NCBI GenBank assembly: GCA_017410525.1
Contig: JAFQQQ010000009.1
Span: forward strand, 1-64,000
Source: Bacilli bacterium
GTDB taxonomy: Bacteria > Bacillota_I > Bacilli_A > RF39 > UBA660
Direction of reading: 5' to 3'
Length of the DNA: 64,000 nucleotides
The position numbers and the translations under genes are program-made. Below the pieces are notes generated by a model. The model was not told the origin of the DNA, did no database searches, and saw only the letters and a list, made by a program, of their open reading frames with translations. Numbering within the stretch: position 1 is the stretch's first letter; every line of letters begins with the position of its first letter. This document shows positions 46,637 through 56,428 of this stretch, in pieces.

Positions 46637-46705
46637 AGAATCACCTATCCTATGTATATTATACATTAAAACTTAATAAATTAAAAGAGTTTAAGAGCAA
46701 AGAAA

Positions 46706-46731
46706 AAGAAAGTTTTTTAATCAACTTTCTC
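46706..46731 (-). terminator. Terminator of the gap operon
   Basis: A GAAAGTT/AACTTTC stem overlaps the end of the YgjV-like gene and is followed by a mixed T/C run on the minus strand. Confidence 0.65.
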
Positions 46732-47214
46732 ACTGTTTTTTATTATTCTAATTAATTCTATAGAATTAGATATTAAGAGTATTAATTCTGTTACTATACT
46801 TACATAAGAACTTACGAATATAGCATACATTATCCAACAACTCGAACTAACAAGTGCACCTTTTAATAATATTTTTTTCTTCTTATAAGTCATCCCTACT
46901 AAATATGATACATTTGCCATCATAGGTAATATCGAATAGATGTCTTCATAAAAAATTATAGTTATTAAAGAATATATTGTTATAAATATAGGTAAAATTA
47001 TTTTTTTATTATTAAATTTTATTAATGTAATATTTCTAAATATTCCTATAAAACAACAAAACGCACCTGATAATCCACCAAGGAGGAAGTAATGAACTGC
47101 ATAAACAAAATTAGATGTTATTTGATACAGTAGTATAGTTGTAGTTTCTTTTTTATAAAATGATAATACTACTATACAAAAACCTAATATTCCTATTAAT
47201 TGTATATAAAACAT
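46717..47214 (-). CDS. YgjV family inner-membrane protein
   Basis: This 165-residue protein has about six membrane helices. The YgjV family pattern is visible (ITSNFVYAVHYFLLGGLSGAFCCFIGIFRNI) together with a late WIMYAIFVSSYVSIVTELILLISNSIELIR. The fold is related to PQ-loop/SWEET-like carriers, but the role is unknown. It starts 2 bases after the gap stop with only a weak ribosome site, so it is read from the gap transcript by coupling. Confidence 0.82.
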   Translation of the reverse strand: MFYIQLIGILGFCIVVLSFYKKETTTILLYQITSNFVYAVHYFLLGGLSGAFCCFIGIFRNITLIKFNNKKIILPIFITIYSLITIIFYEDIYSILPMMANVSYLVGMTYKKKKILLKGALVSSSCWIMYAIFVSSYVSIVTELILLISNSIELIRIIKNSEKVD

Positions 47215-47216
47215 AA

Positions 47217-48221
47217 CTAAATATTGCCAAAATACTTAGCAGTTCTTACCATTTGAGCAGAATAACTCATTTCATTATCATACCAAGCAATAACTTTAAC
47301 AAGTTGTTTACCATCTACTTCAATAATCTTAGTAAGTTGACCATCAATAAGTCCACCTAAATATGAACCTCTAATATCGCTTGATACAATCGGATCCATA
47401 GTAAATCCCACTGTTTCATTTGCATTCATTTTAAATAAGTTATTTATTTCTTCTACCGATGTATTTCTGTTTAACTCTAAGGTTAAATCTATTACTGAAC
47501 CTGTAGGAACTGGAACTCTTAAGGCTCCACCATCTAATTTTCCTTTAAGTGATGGGATAACATGTCCTATAGCACTTGCCGCTCCTGTTGAAGACGGAAC
47601 AATATTTGCTGCACATGCTCTACCACGTCTTGAATTTATACCTTTTTTATGAGCAATGTCAAGCGTTGCTTGATCATTTGTATAAGCATGTACTGTAGTC
47701 ATAAATCCTTTTTTAATACCTATATTTTTTTCTAAAATATTAAGTACAGGAGCTAAACAGTTAGTTGTGCAAGAAGCTGCACTTATAACTTCTTCACTTC
47801 CATCTAATGTTTCTTCATTAACATTATATACTATTGTTTTTAAATCTCCTTTAGCTGGAGCACTTATTATAACTTTTTTAGCACCAGCTGCTATATGAGC
47901 ACTTGCACTATCTTTATCAGTAAATCTACCTGTACATTCAAATACTTCATCAACGTTTAATTCCCCCCAAGGTAAATTTGCTGGATTTGTTTCTGAATAT
48001 ACTCTTATTCTTCTATCCCCAACTATTATAAAGTTGCCATCAAAAGTTATTTCATTTGCTCTATAATTTCCATGATTTGTATCATATTTAAGCAAATATG
48101 CTAATTGCTCTGCATCTGTTAAATCGTTTATTGCGACAACTTCGAAATTAGGATCTTCCTCCATTATTCTAAATACTAATCTACCAATTCTACCGAATCC
48201 ATTTATTGCTACTCTTATCAT
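47217..48221 (-). CDS. gap: Glyceraldehyde-3-phosphate dehydrogenase
   Basis: This 334-residue type I GAPDH has an N-terminal Rossmann fold (IRVAINGFGRIGRLVFR), the catalytic Cys in SAASCTTNCLAP, the His in TVHAYTNDQ, and the phosphate-site loop RVPVPTGSVIDL. The YDNEMSYSAQ C-terminal motif is present. It makes 1,3-bisphosphoglycerate with NAD+. GAAGGTATAATT precedes the ATG. It is 15 bases after the TGS-kinase gene and is followed by the YgjV-like gene. Confidence 0.99.
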   Translation of the reverse strand: MIRVAINGFGRIGRLVFRIMEEDPNFEVVAINDLTDAEQLAYLLKYDTNHGNYRANEITFDGNFIIVGDRRIRVYSETNPANLPWGELNVDEVFECTGRFTDKDSASAHIAAGAKKVIISAPAKGDLKTIVYNVNEETLDGSEEVISAASCTTNCLAPVLNILEKNIGIKKGFMTTVHAYTNDQATLDIAHKKGINSRRGRACAANIVPSSTGAASAIGHVIPSLKGKLDGGALRVPVPTGSVIDLTLELNRNTSVEEINNLFKMNANETVGFTMDPIVSSDIRGSYLGGLIDGQLTKIIEVDGKQLVKVIAWYDNEMSYSAQMVRTAKYFGNI

Positions 48222-48236
48222 AATTATACCTTCTTT

Positions 48237-49901
48237 CTAATTTTTAAAACAACTTCCCCCTATAAATTCTCTTAAAACCGAATTTGACGGAACATCATCA
48301 CTTGGGATTGGTAAAAAATTCCTTAAGAAATTTATAAGTCTTAATGCTTCTGGATATTCTGAATCATCTTCATCAACATTGAAAAGTAACGGTTCAACAT
48401 AAGTTTTAAGAACTCCTACTTCATATATTAAAGATGAATTTACTACTGTATCAGCATCATCCTGAAATTTAAATATATTTTCTCTTTCACCTTTTTTTAT
48501 TTCGGGCCACATTCTAAGTGTTTCCCTTGCTCCATATCCTCTTGTTTTACTATCTCTAACTATTCTTCTTAGCTTTCTAATATCACTAGTATGAATATGA
48601 CTATGATGATCTACATTCATTTGAGTTAAAGGGCTTATATAAATTTTATACTTTTGATCTTTATTTACAGACATAGTAAGTTCATCATTTAAAGCATGAA
48701 GCCCTTCTACTATTATTATATCTTTTTCCCCTAGCTGTAAGTAATTACCATTATACTCTCTTTTACCTAATACAAAATTAAATGTTGGTAAACTAACTTT
48801 TTTACCTTCTAATAAGTCTGTTAAGTTTTTGTTAAATAAGTCTATATCTAAAGCCCTTACAGATTCAAAATCAGGTTTTCCGTTTTCATCTAATGGTCTT
48901 TTATTTAAATCAGTGAAATAATCATCTAAAGCAATTGGATGAGTTATAAAACCTTTACTCCTCAAATAAATATCTAACTTTTTAGAAGTAGTTGTTTTAC
49001 CACTTGATGATGGGCCTGCAATAAGTACTAATTTTATATTCTTTTTACTAGTATGAATTTCTTCTGCTATGTTTGCTAACTGTGCATCATAGTGTGCTTC
49101 TGCAAGATTTATAAGTTCTCCTATTTTTGCTTGTGAGACTACTCTATTTAAATCAGCAGCATGCTCTACACCTAATACTCTACCCCATTTTGTATATTCT
49201 AAAAACTTATCAAACACTTTTTCATGGTGTACATAATCTAATACACATTCTGGATTTTCTATGTCAGGAAGCGACATTACAAATCCATCTTCCCCTGTGT
49301 ATGTTAATTTAAATTCATTAATTTGACTTGTGCTATAAGCCATTTTTCCATAAAAATAATCATATAAATCATTTATTCTATAAAGATTAATATAAGTATT
49401 TGAAATATATTTTAGTACATTTACTTTATCCATTTTACCCATTTTTTTAAAAAACTTTATAGCATCCAATCTAGACACATTAAGTTTGGTAAATTTATAA
49501 TCTTCCTCTACTATTAATTTCATTTCCTTATATATTTTATTTATTATATCTTTATTTACCTTGGCATTCCTAATAGTACAGAATACTCCTTTATCTATTG
49601 AATGTTCTGCTATTACTTCAGCGTCATTACCTAATACATTTCTAACTGCAAGAACAAGTATAAATCTCGCACTTCTAACGTATATTGAATTCCCAACTGA
49701 TGTACTTCTATCTAAAAAATCTATATTACACTTCTTATTTAAAGTATCGCTTAAATCAACTAAGTTATTATTTACTTTAGCAGCTAATATGTCATAATTG
49801 TAGTTGTGTTTAAAATGATCAGCTATCTCTTTATAAGTTGTTCCTTCTTCAAACTCTACTACATCGGTGCCTCTAAATGTGACTTTAAATTTTTTATTCA
49901 T
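48237..49901 (-). CDS. Nucleoside (uridine-like) kinase with N-terminal TGS domain
   Basis: This 554-residue protein has a TGS domain (residues ~1-65, [19 protein letters not shown]), a segment like the second domain of threonyl-tRNA synthetase, and a C-terminal uridine/phosphoribulokinase P-loop domain. The kinase part has Walker [17 protein letters not shown], then [19 protein letters not shown] and [21 protein letters not shown]. Such fused kinases are common in Firmicutes and gut anaerobes; the natural substrate is not firmly known. AGGTAGATGATAAT precedes the ATG. It is first in the gap operon, divergent from clpP. Confidence 0.92.
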   Translation of the reverse strand: MNKKFKVTFRGTDVVEFEEGTTYKEIADHFKHNYNYDILAAKVNNNLVDLSDTLNKKCNIDFLDRSTSVGNSIYVRSARFILVLAVRNVLGNDAEVIAEHSIDKGVFCTIRNAKVNKDIINKIYKEMKLIVEEDYKFTKLNVSRLDAIKFFKKMGKMDKVNVLKYISNTYINLYRINDLYDYFYGKMAYSTSQINEFKLTYTGEDGFVMSLPDIENPECVLDYVHHEKVFDKFLEYTKWGRVLGVEHAADLNRVVSQAKIGELINLAEAHYDAQLANIAEEIHTSKKNIKLVLIAGPSSSGKTTTSKKLDIYLRSKGFITHPIALDDYFTDLNKRPLDENGKPDFESVRALDIDLFNKNLTDLLEGKKVSLPTFNFVLGKREYNGNYLQLGEKDIIIVEGLHALNDELTMSVNKDQKYKIYISPLTQMNVDHHSHIHTSDIRKLRRIVRDSKTRGYGARETLRMWPEIKKGERENIFKFQDDADTVVNSSLIYEVGVLKTYVEPLLFNVDEDDSEYPEALRLINFLRNFLPIPSDDVPSNSVLREFIGGSCFKN

Positions 49902-50010
49902 ATTATCATCTACCTTACATAATTATTTTATCAAAAAAAAAATACTTTGTCGACTTATTTTATGCATAAATAAACCATTTATTACTATTATATACATAGG
50001 AGATGATAAT

Positions 50011-50589
50011 ATGTTAATACCTACCGTAATAGATAAAGTAAATAACAATGAAAGAGTTTATGATATTTATTCAAGACTTTTAAAAGATAGAATTATAATT
50101 ATTAATGGAGAAATAGATAATAATGTCGCTAATAGCGTTGTTGCTCAACTTCTCTATTTAGATTCTCTAAACAATGAAGATATTAGTATTTATATAAACT
50201 CTCCCGGAGGGAGTGTTACAGATGGGATGGCTATTTATGATACAATGAATTTTATAAATAGTGATGTTTCTACTATTGGTATTGGAATATGTGCTTCTAT
50301 GGCAGCATTCCTACTTAGTAGTGGAAAAAAAGGTAAAAGATATTTACTACCTAATAGTGAGGTTATGATTCATCAACCTTTAGGCGGTGCTCAAGGTCAA
50401 GCAACTGAAATAAAAATAGCTGCTGAACACATTTTAAAAACTAAAGATAAATTAAATAAAATTCTTTCTATCAATACAGGAAAAAATTTGGGTATTATAG
50501 AAAAAGATACAGATAGAGATAACTTTATGGATGCAAATACGGCTTTAGAATATGGTATTATTGATGAAATAATAGAAAGTAAAAAATAA
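50011..50589 (+). CDS. clpP: ATP-dependent Clp protease proteolytic subunit
   Basis: This 192-residue ClpP has the full triad: Ser96 (GICASMAAF), His121 (MIHQPLGG) and Asp170 ([10 protein letters not shown]). It forms the proteolytic barrel for ClpX/ClpC and would degrade tmRNA-tagged products. The ATG at 50011 with AGGAGATGATAAT is the start; an open frame runs further upstream but has no ribosome site and overlaps the opposite gene. No CtsR-type operator is visible upstream. It is monocistronic. Confidence 0.97.
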   Translation: MLIPTVIDKVNNNERVYDIYSRLLKDRIIIINGEIDNNVANSVVAQLLYLDSLNNEDISIYINSPGGSVTDGMAIYDTMNFINSDVSTIGIGICASMAAFLLSSGKKGKRYLLPNSEVMIHQPLGGAQGQATEIKIAAEHILKTKDKLNKILSINTGKNLGIIEKDTDRDNFMDANTALEYGIIDEIIESKK

Positions 50590-50610
50590 TTCTCATTTTG
50601 AGAATTTTTT
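50588..50610 (+). terminator. Terminator of clpP
   Basis: An 8-bp stem AATTCTCA/TGAGAATT with a 3-base loop is followed by TTTT on the plus strand and lies directly after the stop. It also abuts the end of the convergent DUF1016 gene. Confidence 0.85.
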
Positions 50611-51496
50611 AATTTAGAATAAAATTAGTTTCAAATATTCTATCATCACTTGCATATTCCATTACAAATTTATTACCTTTTTTACTTATTATTATCCCTA
50701 TTGTTTTATCTTGATTTATACTTTTAACATTTTTATCTATATAGTTCATATATGTACTTATTTGTCCTATGTATTCTTTCTTTAACTCAGTTATTTTTAG
50801 TTCTATAACTACAAAACAATTATATTTATAATTAAATAACAATAAATCTATATAATTATATCTATCTCCTATTTTTATTTTGTATTCATTATCGATATAA
50901 CTAAATCCATCGCCTAATTCTTTCATAAAATTTTCTATATCTTCTAATATTAGATGTTTTAATACTTTCTCTGTTATCTTTTCATAATCATAATTGCTTT
51001 TTATTAGTATTGGATTTTTTATAAAATCCTGAACTTCATTTTTTTCTTTTTGGATTAATTTAGTTTTTGTTTCTATAGGTAATCTCTCATACTCTTTATT
51101 TTTTATTTTATACCTAAGTTCCCTAACTCCTAATCTTTGTTTTTTTGAAATATCTATATAATAGTTAATTTCATTTATATCATCAAACTTTAATAATTCT
51201 ACATAGTGACTCCAAGTTAATTGGTGCGACACTGTCGCACCTTTTTGTTTTAAAATAAAAAATTGTCTCATCCTTTTTAAAGAACTTACTGTATAACCTT
51301 TACCTAACTTTTTAGAATACTCTTTTATTAAACTGTCGCCATATTTAGCCCTTGTTTCACCACCTTGCGCTTCTATTATTAATTTTCCCACATTATAATA
51401 AGTTTCTAATTCATTTCTATTTTTACTATAATCCTTTACTTTCTTATATACTTCGTTATTTAATAAGTGTTCTTTTATTCCGTTATAATAATTCAT
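50609..51496 (-). CDS. DUF1016 (YhcG-type) PDDEXK nuclease-domain protein
   Basis: This 295-residue protein has the DUF1016 N-terminal domain (YNVGKLIIEAQGG ... YGDSLIKEYSKKLGKGYTVSSLKRMRQFF ... QLTWSHYVELL) and a C-terminal PDDEXK nuclease domain with YIDLLLFNYKYNCFVVIELK (D...ExK). The family is scattered among bacteria, often near mobile or restriction genes, and its target is not settled. The start at 51496 follows AGAGGAGATG. A deleted second copy with the same leader and terminator lies at 17191-17490. Confidence 0.92.
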   Translation of the reverse strand: MNYYNGIKEHLLNNEVYKKVKDYSKNRNELETYYNVGKLIIEAQGGETRAKYGDSLIKEYSKKLGKGYTVSSLKRMRQFFILKQKGATVSHQLTWSHYVELLKFDDINEINYYIDISKKQRLGVRELRYKIKNKEYERLPIETKTKLIQKEKNEVQDFIKNPILIKSNYDYEKITEKVLKHLILEDIENFMKELGDGFSYIDNEYKIKIGDRYNYIDLLLFNYKYNCFVVIELKITELKKEYIGQISTYMNYIDKNVKSINQDKTIGIIISKKGNKFVMEYASDDRIFETNFILN

Positions 51497-51655
51497 ATAG
51501 TCATCTCCTCTGAAACAAGATAACACACACTTATTATTTAATCAAATGAACGTTTTTGACGAATTGTTAGCTTATTTTTACAGTAATGAAAAAACTACAG
51601 GCAGAATTAACTTTCCTGTAGTTTCAACCGTTACAAATTTATAAAAACATTATAT
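51497..51655 (-). repeat. Leader and terminator shared with the deleted DUF1016 copy
   Basis: This non-coding stretch matches 17332-17490 over nearly its whole length. It begins a few bases from the polC stop and ends at the DUF1016 ribosome site, so it is the 5' part of the duplicated cassette. Confidence 0.8.
51592..51624 (-). terminator. Terminator of polC, part of the cassette
   Basis: A 10-bp stem AAACTACAGG/CCTGTAGTTT is followed by T residues on the minus strand. It is nearly the same hairpin as at 17426-17460. Confidence 0.8.
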
Positions 51656-51665
51656 ATTTTATTAT

Positions 51666-54600
51666 TTAATCAAACAAACTTAATTGATTAGATTCACTCA
51701 TTCCATTAAATATTCCCATAGATTTCATTTTTTCTATAAGAGTGCCTGATACTTTAGCTCTATATTGAACTTCTTCAATACTTAAGAAAGGTCTTTTTTC
51801 TCTTTCTTCTACTATGTTTTTAGCAACTGTATCTCCAAGTCCATCTATGCTTGAGAATGGTGGATAAATAGATTTCTCATCCCTAACTCCCCAAACAGTT
51901 GCATTACTCTTATCAAGATCTACTGGTAAAAATTTAATACCGCGAGCAGTAGCTTCTAAACAAACCTTTAAACTTTCAAGTTGTCCAAGTTCTTTGTTTG
52001 TAGCTTCATAACCTTTGTTTTGTATTTCAATTATCTTGTTCTTTATAGCGTCATAACCTTTAATCATTACTTCTACATCTACATCTGTAGCTTTACTTGT
52101 AAGCCAAGAAGCATAGAAATAAACAGGCATATGAACTTTATACCAAGCAATTCTAAACGCACTCATAACATAAGCGGCTGCGTGTGCTTTAGGGAACATG
52201 TATTTAATTTTGCCACAAGAATCAATAAACCATTTTTCAATTCCTGCTTTTTCCATTATTTCCTTATGTCCTGCCCAAGTTTCGGGATCTTTAGATGCCC
52301 TTCCCTTACGAACAAATTCCATTATTTTAAATGCTTTTATCGGTTCTACACCTTTATACATTAAATAAACCATGATATCGTCACGACATCCTATAACTTC
52401 TTTAAATGGCACTATTTTATTCTTAATCAATTCCTGAGCATTTCCTAACCATACATCAGTCCCATGTGAAAGACCAGATATTTTAACAAGTTCTGCGAAT
52501 GTCGTTGGTTTTGTTTCAGCAACCATTCCTATTGTAAATGGAGTACCAAATTCTGGTATGCCGAGCGTTCCTGTTGGACACATAATTTGTTCATTAGTGA
52601 CACCAAGTGCTTTAGTAGAAGTAAATATACTCATTGTATCTTTATCATCTAAAGGTACTGTTAAAATGTCTGTACCTGTTAGGTCTTGAATCATTCGAAG
52701 TTGTGTTGGATCTGAATGGCCTAAAATATCTAGCTTAAGTAAATCTTGATCGATTGCATGATAATCAAAGTGAGTTGTCCTCCAAGGGCTTGTTGGATCA
52801 TCTGCTGGAAATTGGAAAGGCGTGAAATCTGATACTTCCATATAATCAGGAACAACTACTATACCCCCTGGATGTTGTCCTGTAGTTCTTTTTACACCAG
52901 TACATCCTAAAGCAAGTCTTTCTATTTCAGCAGTTCTCATAACTATATTTTTATCTTCACAATAGCCTTTTACAAATCCAAATGCGGTTTTGTCTGCAAC
53001 CGTACCTATTGTTCCTGCTCTATAAACATTATCCACACCGAATAATACTTTTGTATATTCATGAGCAGATGCTTGGTTTAAATCTGAAAAGTTAAGGTCT
53101 ATATCCGGTACTTTATCTGCATTAAATCCAAGGAAAGTAGCAAATGGCATGTCTTGACCATCTTTGTACATTTTTTCCGCACATTTAGGACATTCCTTAT
53201 CTGGTAAATCGAATCCACTAGAATATTCTGCACCTAATTCATTACCATTTTCATCTTTAAATATACTGTGTTTACATTTTAAACATCTATAATGGGCAGC
53301 AAGAGGATTAACTTCTGTTATACCCATCATTGTAGCAACGAAACTTGAACCTACTGATCCACGCGAACCTACTAAATATCCATCGTCATTTGAGTGTTTA
53401 ACAAGCCTTTGGGAAATTAAGTATATAGGGTCAAAACCTCCACCTATAATACCGCCTAAACTCTTTTTTAATTTTTTGTCAAGAGATTTATCATTTAATT
53501 CTCCATCTTCTTCAGTCCATTTTTCTTTTAAATATTCTTTTAGCATTTCTTTAACGCTATCAAAACCTTTAAGGATTATGTTATGAACTTCAGAATAAAC
53601 CTTTGTATCTAATTCTATTCCCTCTAAATTAGGATTTTCTTTCTTTACACTGTCAAGACAACATTTATAAACAATATCACCATATAATTCAGTAGATATT
53701 CTTCCTTCTATATTGTGTGGTAAAGGATTACCATACCAATCATTTGCTTTTTCGTATACTAAGTCTGTAACTACTCTAGGGCAGTCTAAGTAACTCTTCC
53801 CATCATCACTTTTTACCCTTGGTGAGAAAGGTATTCCTCCAGTATCTATGATAACTTCAATTTCTTCGACCATGTCTAATACTTTATTAGTATTTTCAAC
53901 TACAATTTCATAAGATAAATCATCACCTAAAAACTCAAAATCTTCTAGCATTTCCCTAGTAGTACGGAAGTGCATTGAAGGTATTTTAGTTATACTACTT
54001 TTAGCAAGTGGATGTCGTCCACCTCCTGGTACCTTTTGATTTACAATTATTTCACGATATATTTTATCTTCTCTTGTAAAGTGGTGTACATCTCCAGTAG
54101 CAACTATTATTTTACCAGCTTCCTTAGTTGCTTCTACTACTTTTCTTATATGATTTTGTAACTCTATCTCATCTTTAAAGTCACTTGTTTGTATTAAGTG
54201 ATTATAACATTCTGGAGGTTGTACTTCTACATAATCATAGAAATTGATTATGTTAGTTAATTCTTGACCTTCTTTACTACGTGCTTGAATAAATACTTCT
54301 GATTCATAACAACCACTACCTATAAGTAATCCTTCTCTTAACTCTTCTAATTTACTTCTAAGAATTCTAGGTGTTTTATAAAGATAAACTGTATTAGCAA
54401 GTGATATTATTTTAAATAAGTTTTTTAATCCTGTTTTATTTAAAGCAATCGCATTGAAGTGGTATGTCCTACCAAATTTGTGTATTTCATCTTTAGATAT
54501 TAACTTATCTAAGTCAGATATTACTTTAAAGTTTTGTGAAATTAACTTTTGTAACATTTTATGGAATACTAAAGCAGTACCCTCTGCATCGTAATCTGCT

Positions 54601-56345
54601 CTATGATGAGCATCTTCTTCCCAAGGGATATTATATCTTTTTACTAAAGCTGATAAACCATGTCTAGCAAACCCTTGATCTAAAGTTCTAGATAATTCTA
54701 AAGTATCTATTACTGTGTTTTTAAATTCTCCTAAGTTATATTTTTTCATTGCCATTTCAATAAACGAAATATCGAATTTAGCATTATGAGCTACCATAGG
54801 AAGATCTCCAGCCCACTCTAAGAATTTTTTTGTTACTGTTTCTTCCGTCTCTTTGCCCTTAACCATTTCATCTGTTATACAAGTTAATTCTGTTATTTTT
54901 GGGGGAATTGGTCTTTTGGGATCAATTAATTCATCAAATCTATCTATAATATTTCCATCACAAATCTTAACCGCACCAATTTCAATCATTTGATCTCCAC
55001 CAGCTGCATTAAAACCGGTTGTTTCTGTATCAAATACTACATATGTTGTACCTTTTAATTCAGCATCACTAGGTCTTACTACTATATTTACAGTATCATC
55101 TACTAAATTTAATTCTACTCCATATAATCCTTTAAACTTTTCTTTGGGATCTTCTATTTTTTTGTTATGAGATCTAATCATATCATATACAACAGGGAAT
55201 GCTTGACAACCATTATGATCCGTTATAGCAACACCCCTATATCCCATATCAATACATCTACTTATAAGTTCACAAGTATGTTTACCTAAATCTAATTTAG
55301 TAACACCGTCCATTTGACTCATCATAGTATGAGCGTGCAACTCAACTCTTCTAACAGGAGCATCATCCATTAATTTAACATCCTCATGGTTACTTACATT
55401 TATATCCATTATACTAAGAACATCTTCATTAGAGTACTTATCTTCTTTTATAGAACCTCTAAACTTAAACCATTTACCTACTTTCAAAGCCTTAGATAAT
55501 CTTTTTGTTTCTTCATCTCCATTGACAAATATTTTCGCATATATACTGTCTGTTCTATCTGTAATTTTTAAAGTAAATATTCTTAAATCAGTTTTTGTTT
55601 CCCTTACTTCAAATCCAAATATTTCACTTTCTACAGTAACTAATGGAGTTTTACCTACTATTGTATCCATTCTAACTACATCAGTATCTATAACTCTACC
55701 AAGTATTACATTTGGATCATCTACCGTTTCAATTCTTTTTGGGGTATAATTTTTTTTCCATGAAAAAGCAGGTGTCTCAACTGTATTTAGTTGTTCTTTT
55801 AATATAGAAACATCTATACTACTTCCATCTACTTTAGAGTTTTCTATTTCTCCCTGTATTTTTAAAGACTCTTCCTCATCAACTAATATTTCTAAATTTG
55901 TAGTATAACCAACTCTATTTAAATATTCTTCTATTTTTAATTTATATTCTTCTAATTTTTTTAATTCAGCTACATTATCTACATATATAGTTGCTTTAGA
56001 ATCTTGTATTTCTATTTTATTATCTACAAACATACTTAACATAGAACTCTCTTTACTATAGAAATCTATTATATTTTTTAAGTAATATATTAAAAAATCA
56101 TTATTTTTATTTTGTACATTAAAAACTACATTTACATTATCTATGCTATTAAAAGATTCTTTTAATTTACTAATAAATTCTTCATATAAAGATATATCTA
56201 AAGTACTATTTATATCAACATAAAAACAATAGTTAGTCTTTTCTTTATTAGCAACTATTCTATTTAATTTAGCCTCTTTCAAACTATCTATACACTCTTT
56301 AGATAAGTTTAATTTTTCTATTAATGTTTGAATTTTAGAGTCCAT
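51666..56345 (-). CDS. polC: DNA polymerase III, PolC type
   Basis: This 1,559-residue replicative polymerase is about 120 residues longer than Bacillus PolC (~1,437). Order: helical N-terminus, OB domain (KTDLRIFTLKITDRTDSIYAKIF), PHP start (VELHAHTMMSQMDG), embedded 3'-5' exonuclease (VVFDTETTGFN; HNAKFDISF; HHRADYDAEGTALVF), the PHP remainder, then the polymerase with GSRGSVGSSFVATM, a zinc finger (CLKCKHSIF...CPKC), the catalytic PDIDLNF, and the finger and duplex-binding ends. AGGTGGTAGT precedes the ATG at 56345. It is monocistronic with the cassette-borne terminator. Confidence 0.98.
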   Translation of the reverse strand: MDSKIQTLIEKLNLSKECIDSLKEAKLNRIVANKEKTNYCFYVDINSTLDISLYEEFISKLKESFNSIDNVNVVFNVQNKNNDFLIYYLKNIIDFYSKESSMLSMFVDNKIEIQDSKATIYVDNVAELKKLEEYKLKIEEYLNRVGYTTNLEILVDEEESLKIQGEIENSKVDGSSIDVSILKEQLNTVETPAFSWKKNYTPKRIETVDDPNVILGRVIDTDVVRMDTIVGKTPLVTVESEIFGFEVRETKTDLRIFTLKITDRTDSIYAKIFVNGDEETKRLSKALKVGKWFKFRGSIKEDKYSNEDVLSIMDINVSNHEDVKLMDDAPVRRVELHAHTMMSQMDGVTKLDLGKHTCELISRCIDMGYRGVAITDHNGCQAFPVVYDMIRSHNKKIEDPKEKFKGLYGVELNLVDDTVNIVVRPSDAELKGTTYVVFDTETTGFNAAGGDQMIEIGAVKICDGNIIDRFDELIDPKRPIPPKITELTCITDEMVKGKETEETVTKKFLEWAGDLPMVAHNAKFDISFIEMAMKKYNLGEFKNTVIDTLELSRTLDQGFARHGLSALVKRYNIPWEEDAHHRADYDAEGTALVFHKMLQKLISQNFKVISDLDKLISKDEIHKFGRTYHFNAIALNKTGLKNLFKIISLANTVYLYKTPRILRSKLEELREGLLIGSGCYESEVFIQARSKEGQELTNIINFYDYVEVQPPECYNHLIQTSDFKDEIELQNHIRKVVEATKEAGKIIVATGDVHHFTREDKIYREIIVNQKVPGGGRHPLAKSSITKIPSMHFRTTREMLEDFEFLGDDLSYEIVVENTNKVLDMVEEIEVIIDTGGIPFSPRVKSDDGKSYLDCPRVVTDLVYEKANDWYGNPLPHNIEGRISTELYGDIVYKCCLDSVKKENPNLEGIELDTKVYSEVHNIILKGFDSVKEMLKEYLKEKWTEEDGELNDKSLDKKLKKSLGGIIGGGFDPIYLISQRLVKHSNDDGYLVGSRGSVGSSFVATMMGITEVNPLAAHYRCLKCKHSIFKDENGNELGAEYSSGFDLPDKECPKCAEKMYKDGQDMPFATFLGFNADKVPDIDLNFSDLNQASAHEYTKVLFGVDNVYRAGTIGTVADKTAFGFVKGYCEDKNIVMRTAEIERLALGCTGVKRTTGQHPGGIVVVPDYMEVSDFTPFQFPADDPTSPWRTTHFDYHAIDQDLLKLDILGHSDPTQLRMIQDLTGTDILTVPLDDKDTMSIFTSTKALGVTNEQIMCPTGTLGIPEFGTPFTIGMVAETKPTTFAELVKISGLSHGTDVWLGNAQELIKNKIVPFKEVIGCRDDIMVYLMYKGVEPIKAFKIMEFVRKGRASKDPETWAGHKEIMEKAGIEKWFIDSCGKIKYMFPKAHAAAYVMSAFRIAWYKVHMPVYFYASWLTSKATDVDVEVMIKGYDAIKNKIIEIQNKGYEATNKELGQLESLKVCLEATARGIKFLPVDLDKSNATVWGVRDEKSIYPPFSSIDGLGDTVAKNIVEEREKRPFLSIEEVQYRAKVSGTLIEKMKSMGIFNGMSESNQLSLFD

Positions 56346-56396
56346 ACTACCACCTAATATATAGTATATCAAAAATAATTTTCATTTAAAAGAAAA

Positions 56397-56428
56397 AACA
56401 AAAAAATAATCAAGTTTCCTTGATTATT
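56397..56428 (-). terminator. Terminator of the coiled-coil gene
   Basis: A perfect 10-bp stem AATAATCAAG/CTTGATTATT with loop TTTC overlaps the stop codon and is followed by seven T residues on the minus strand. Confidence 0.88.

Noticed and set aside
49867-50010. N-terminal extension of ClpP
   Set aside because: The frame stays open upstream but has no ribosome site, overlaps the divergent kinase gene, and ClpP of 192 residues is already full length.
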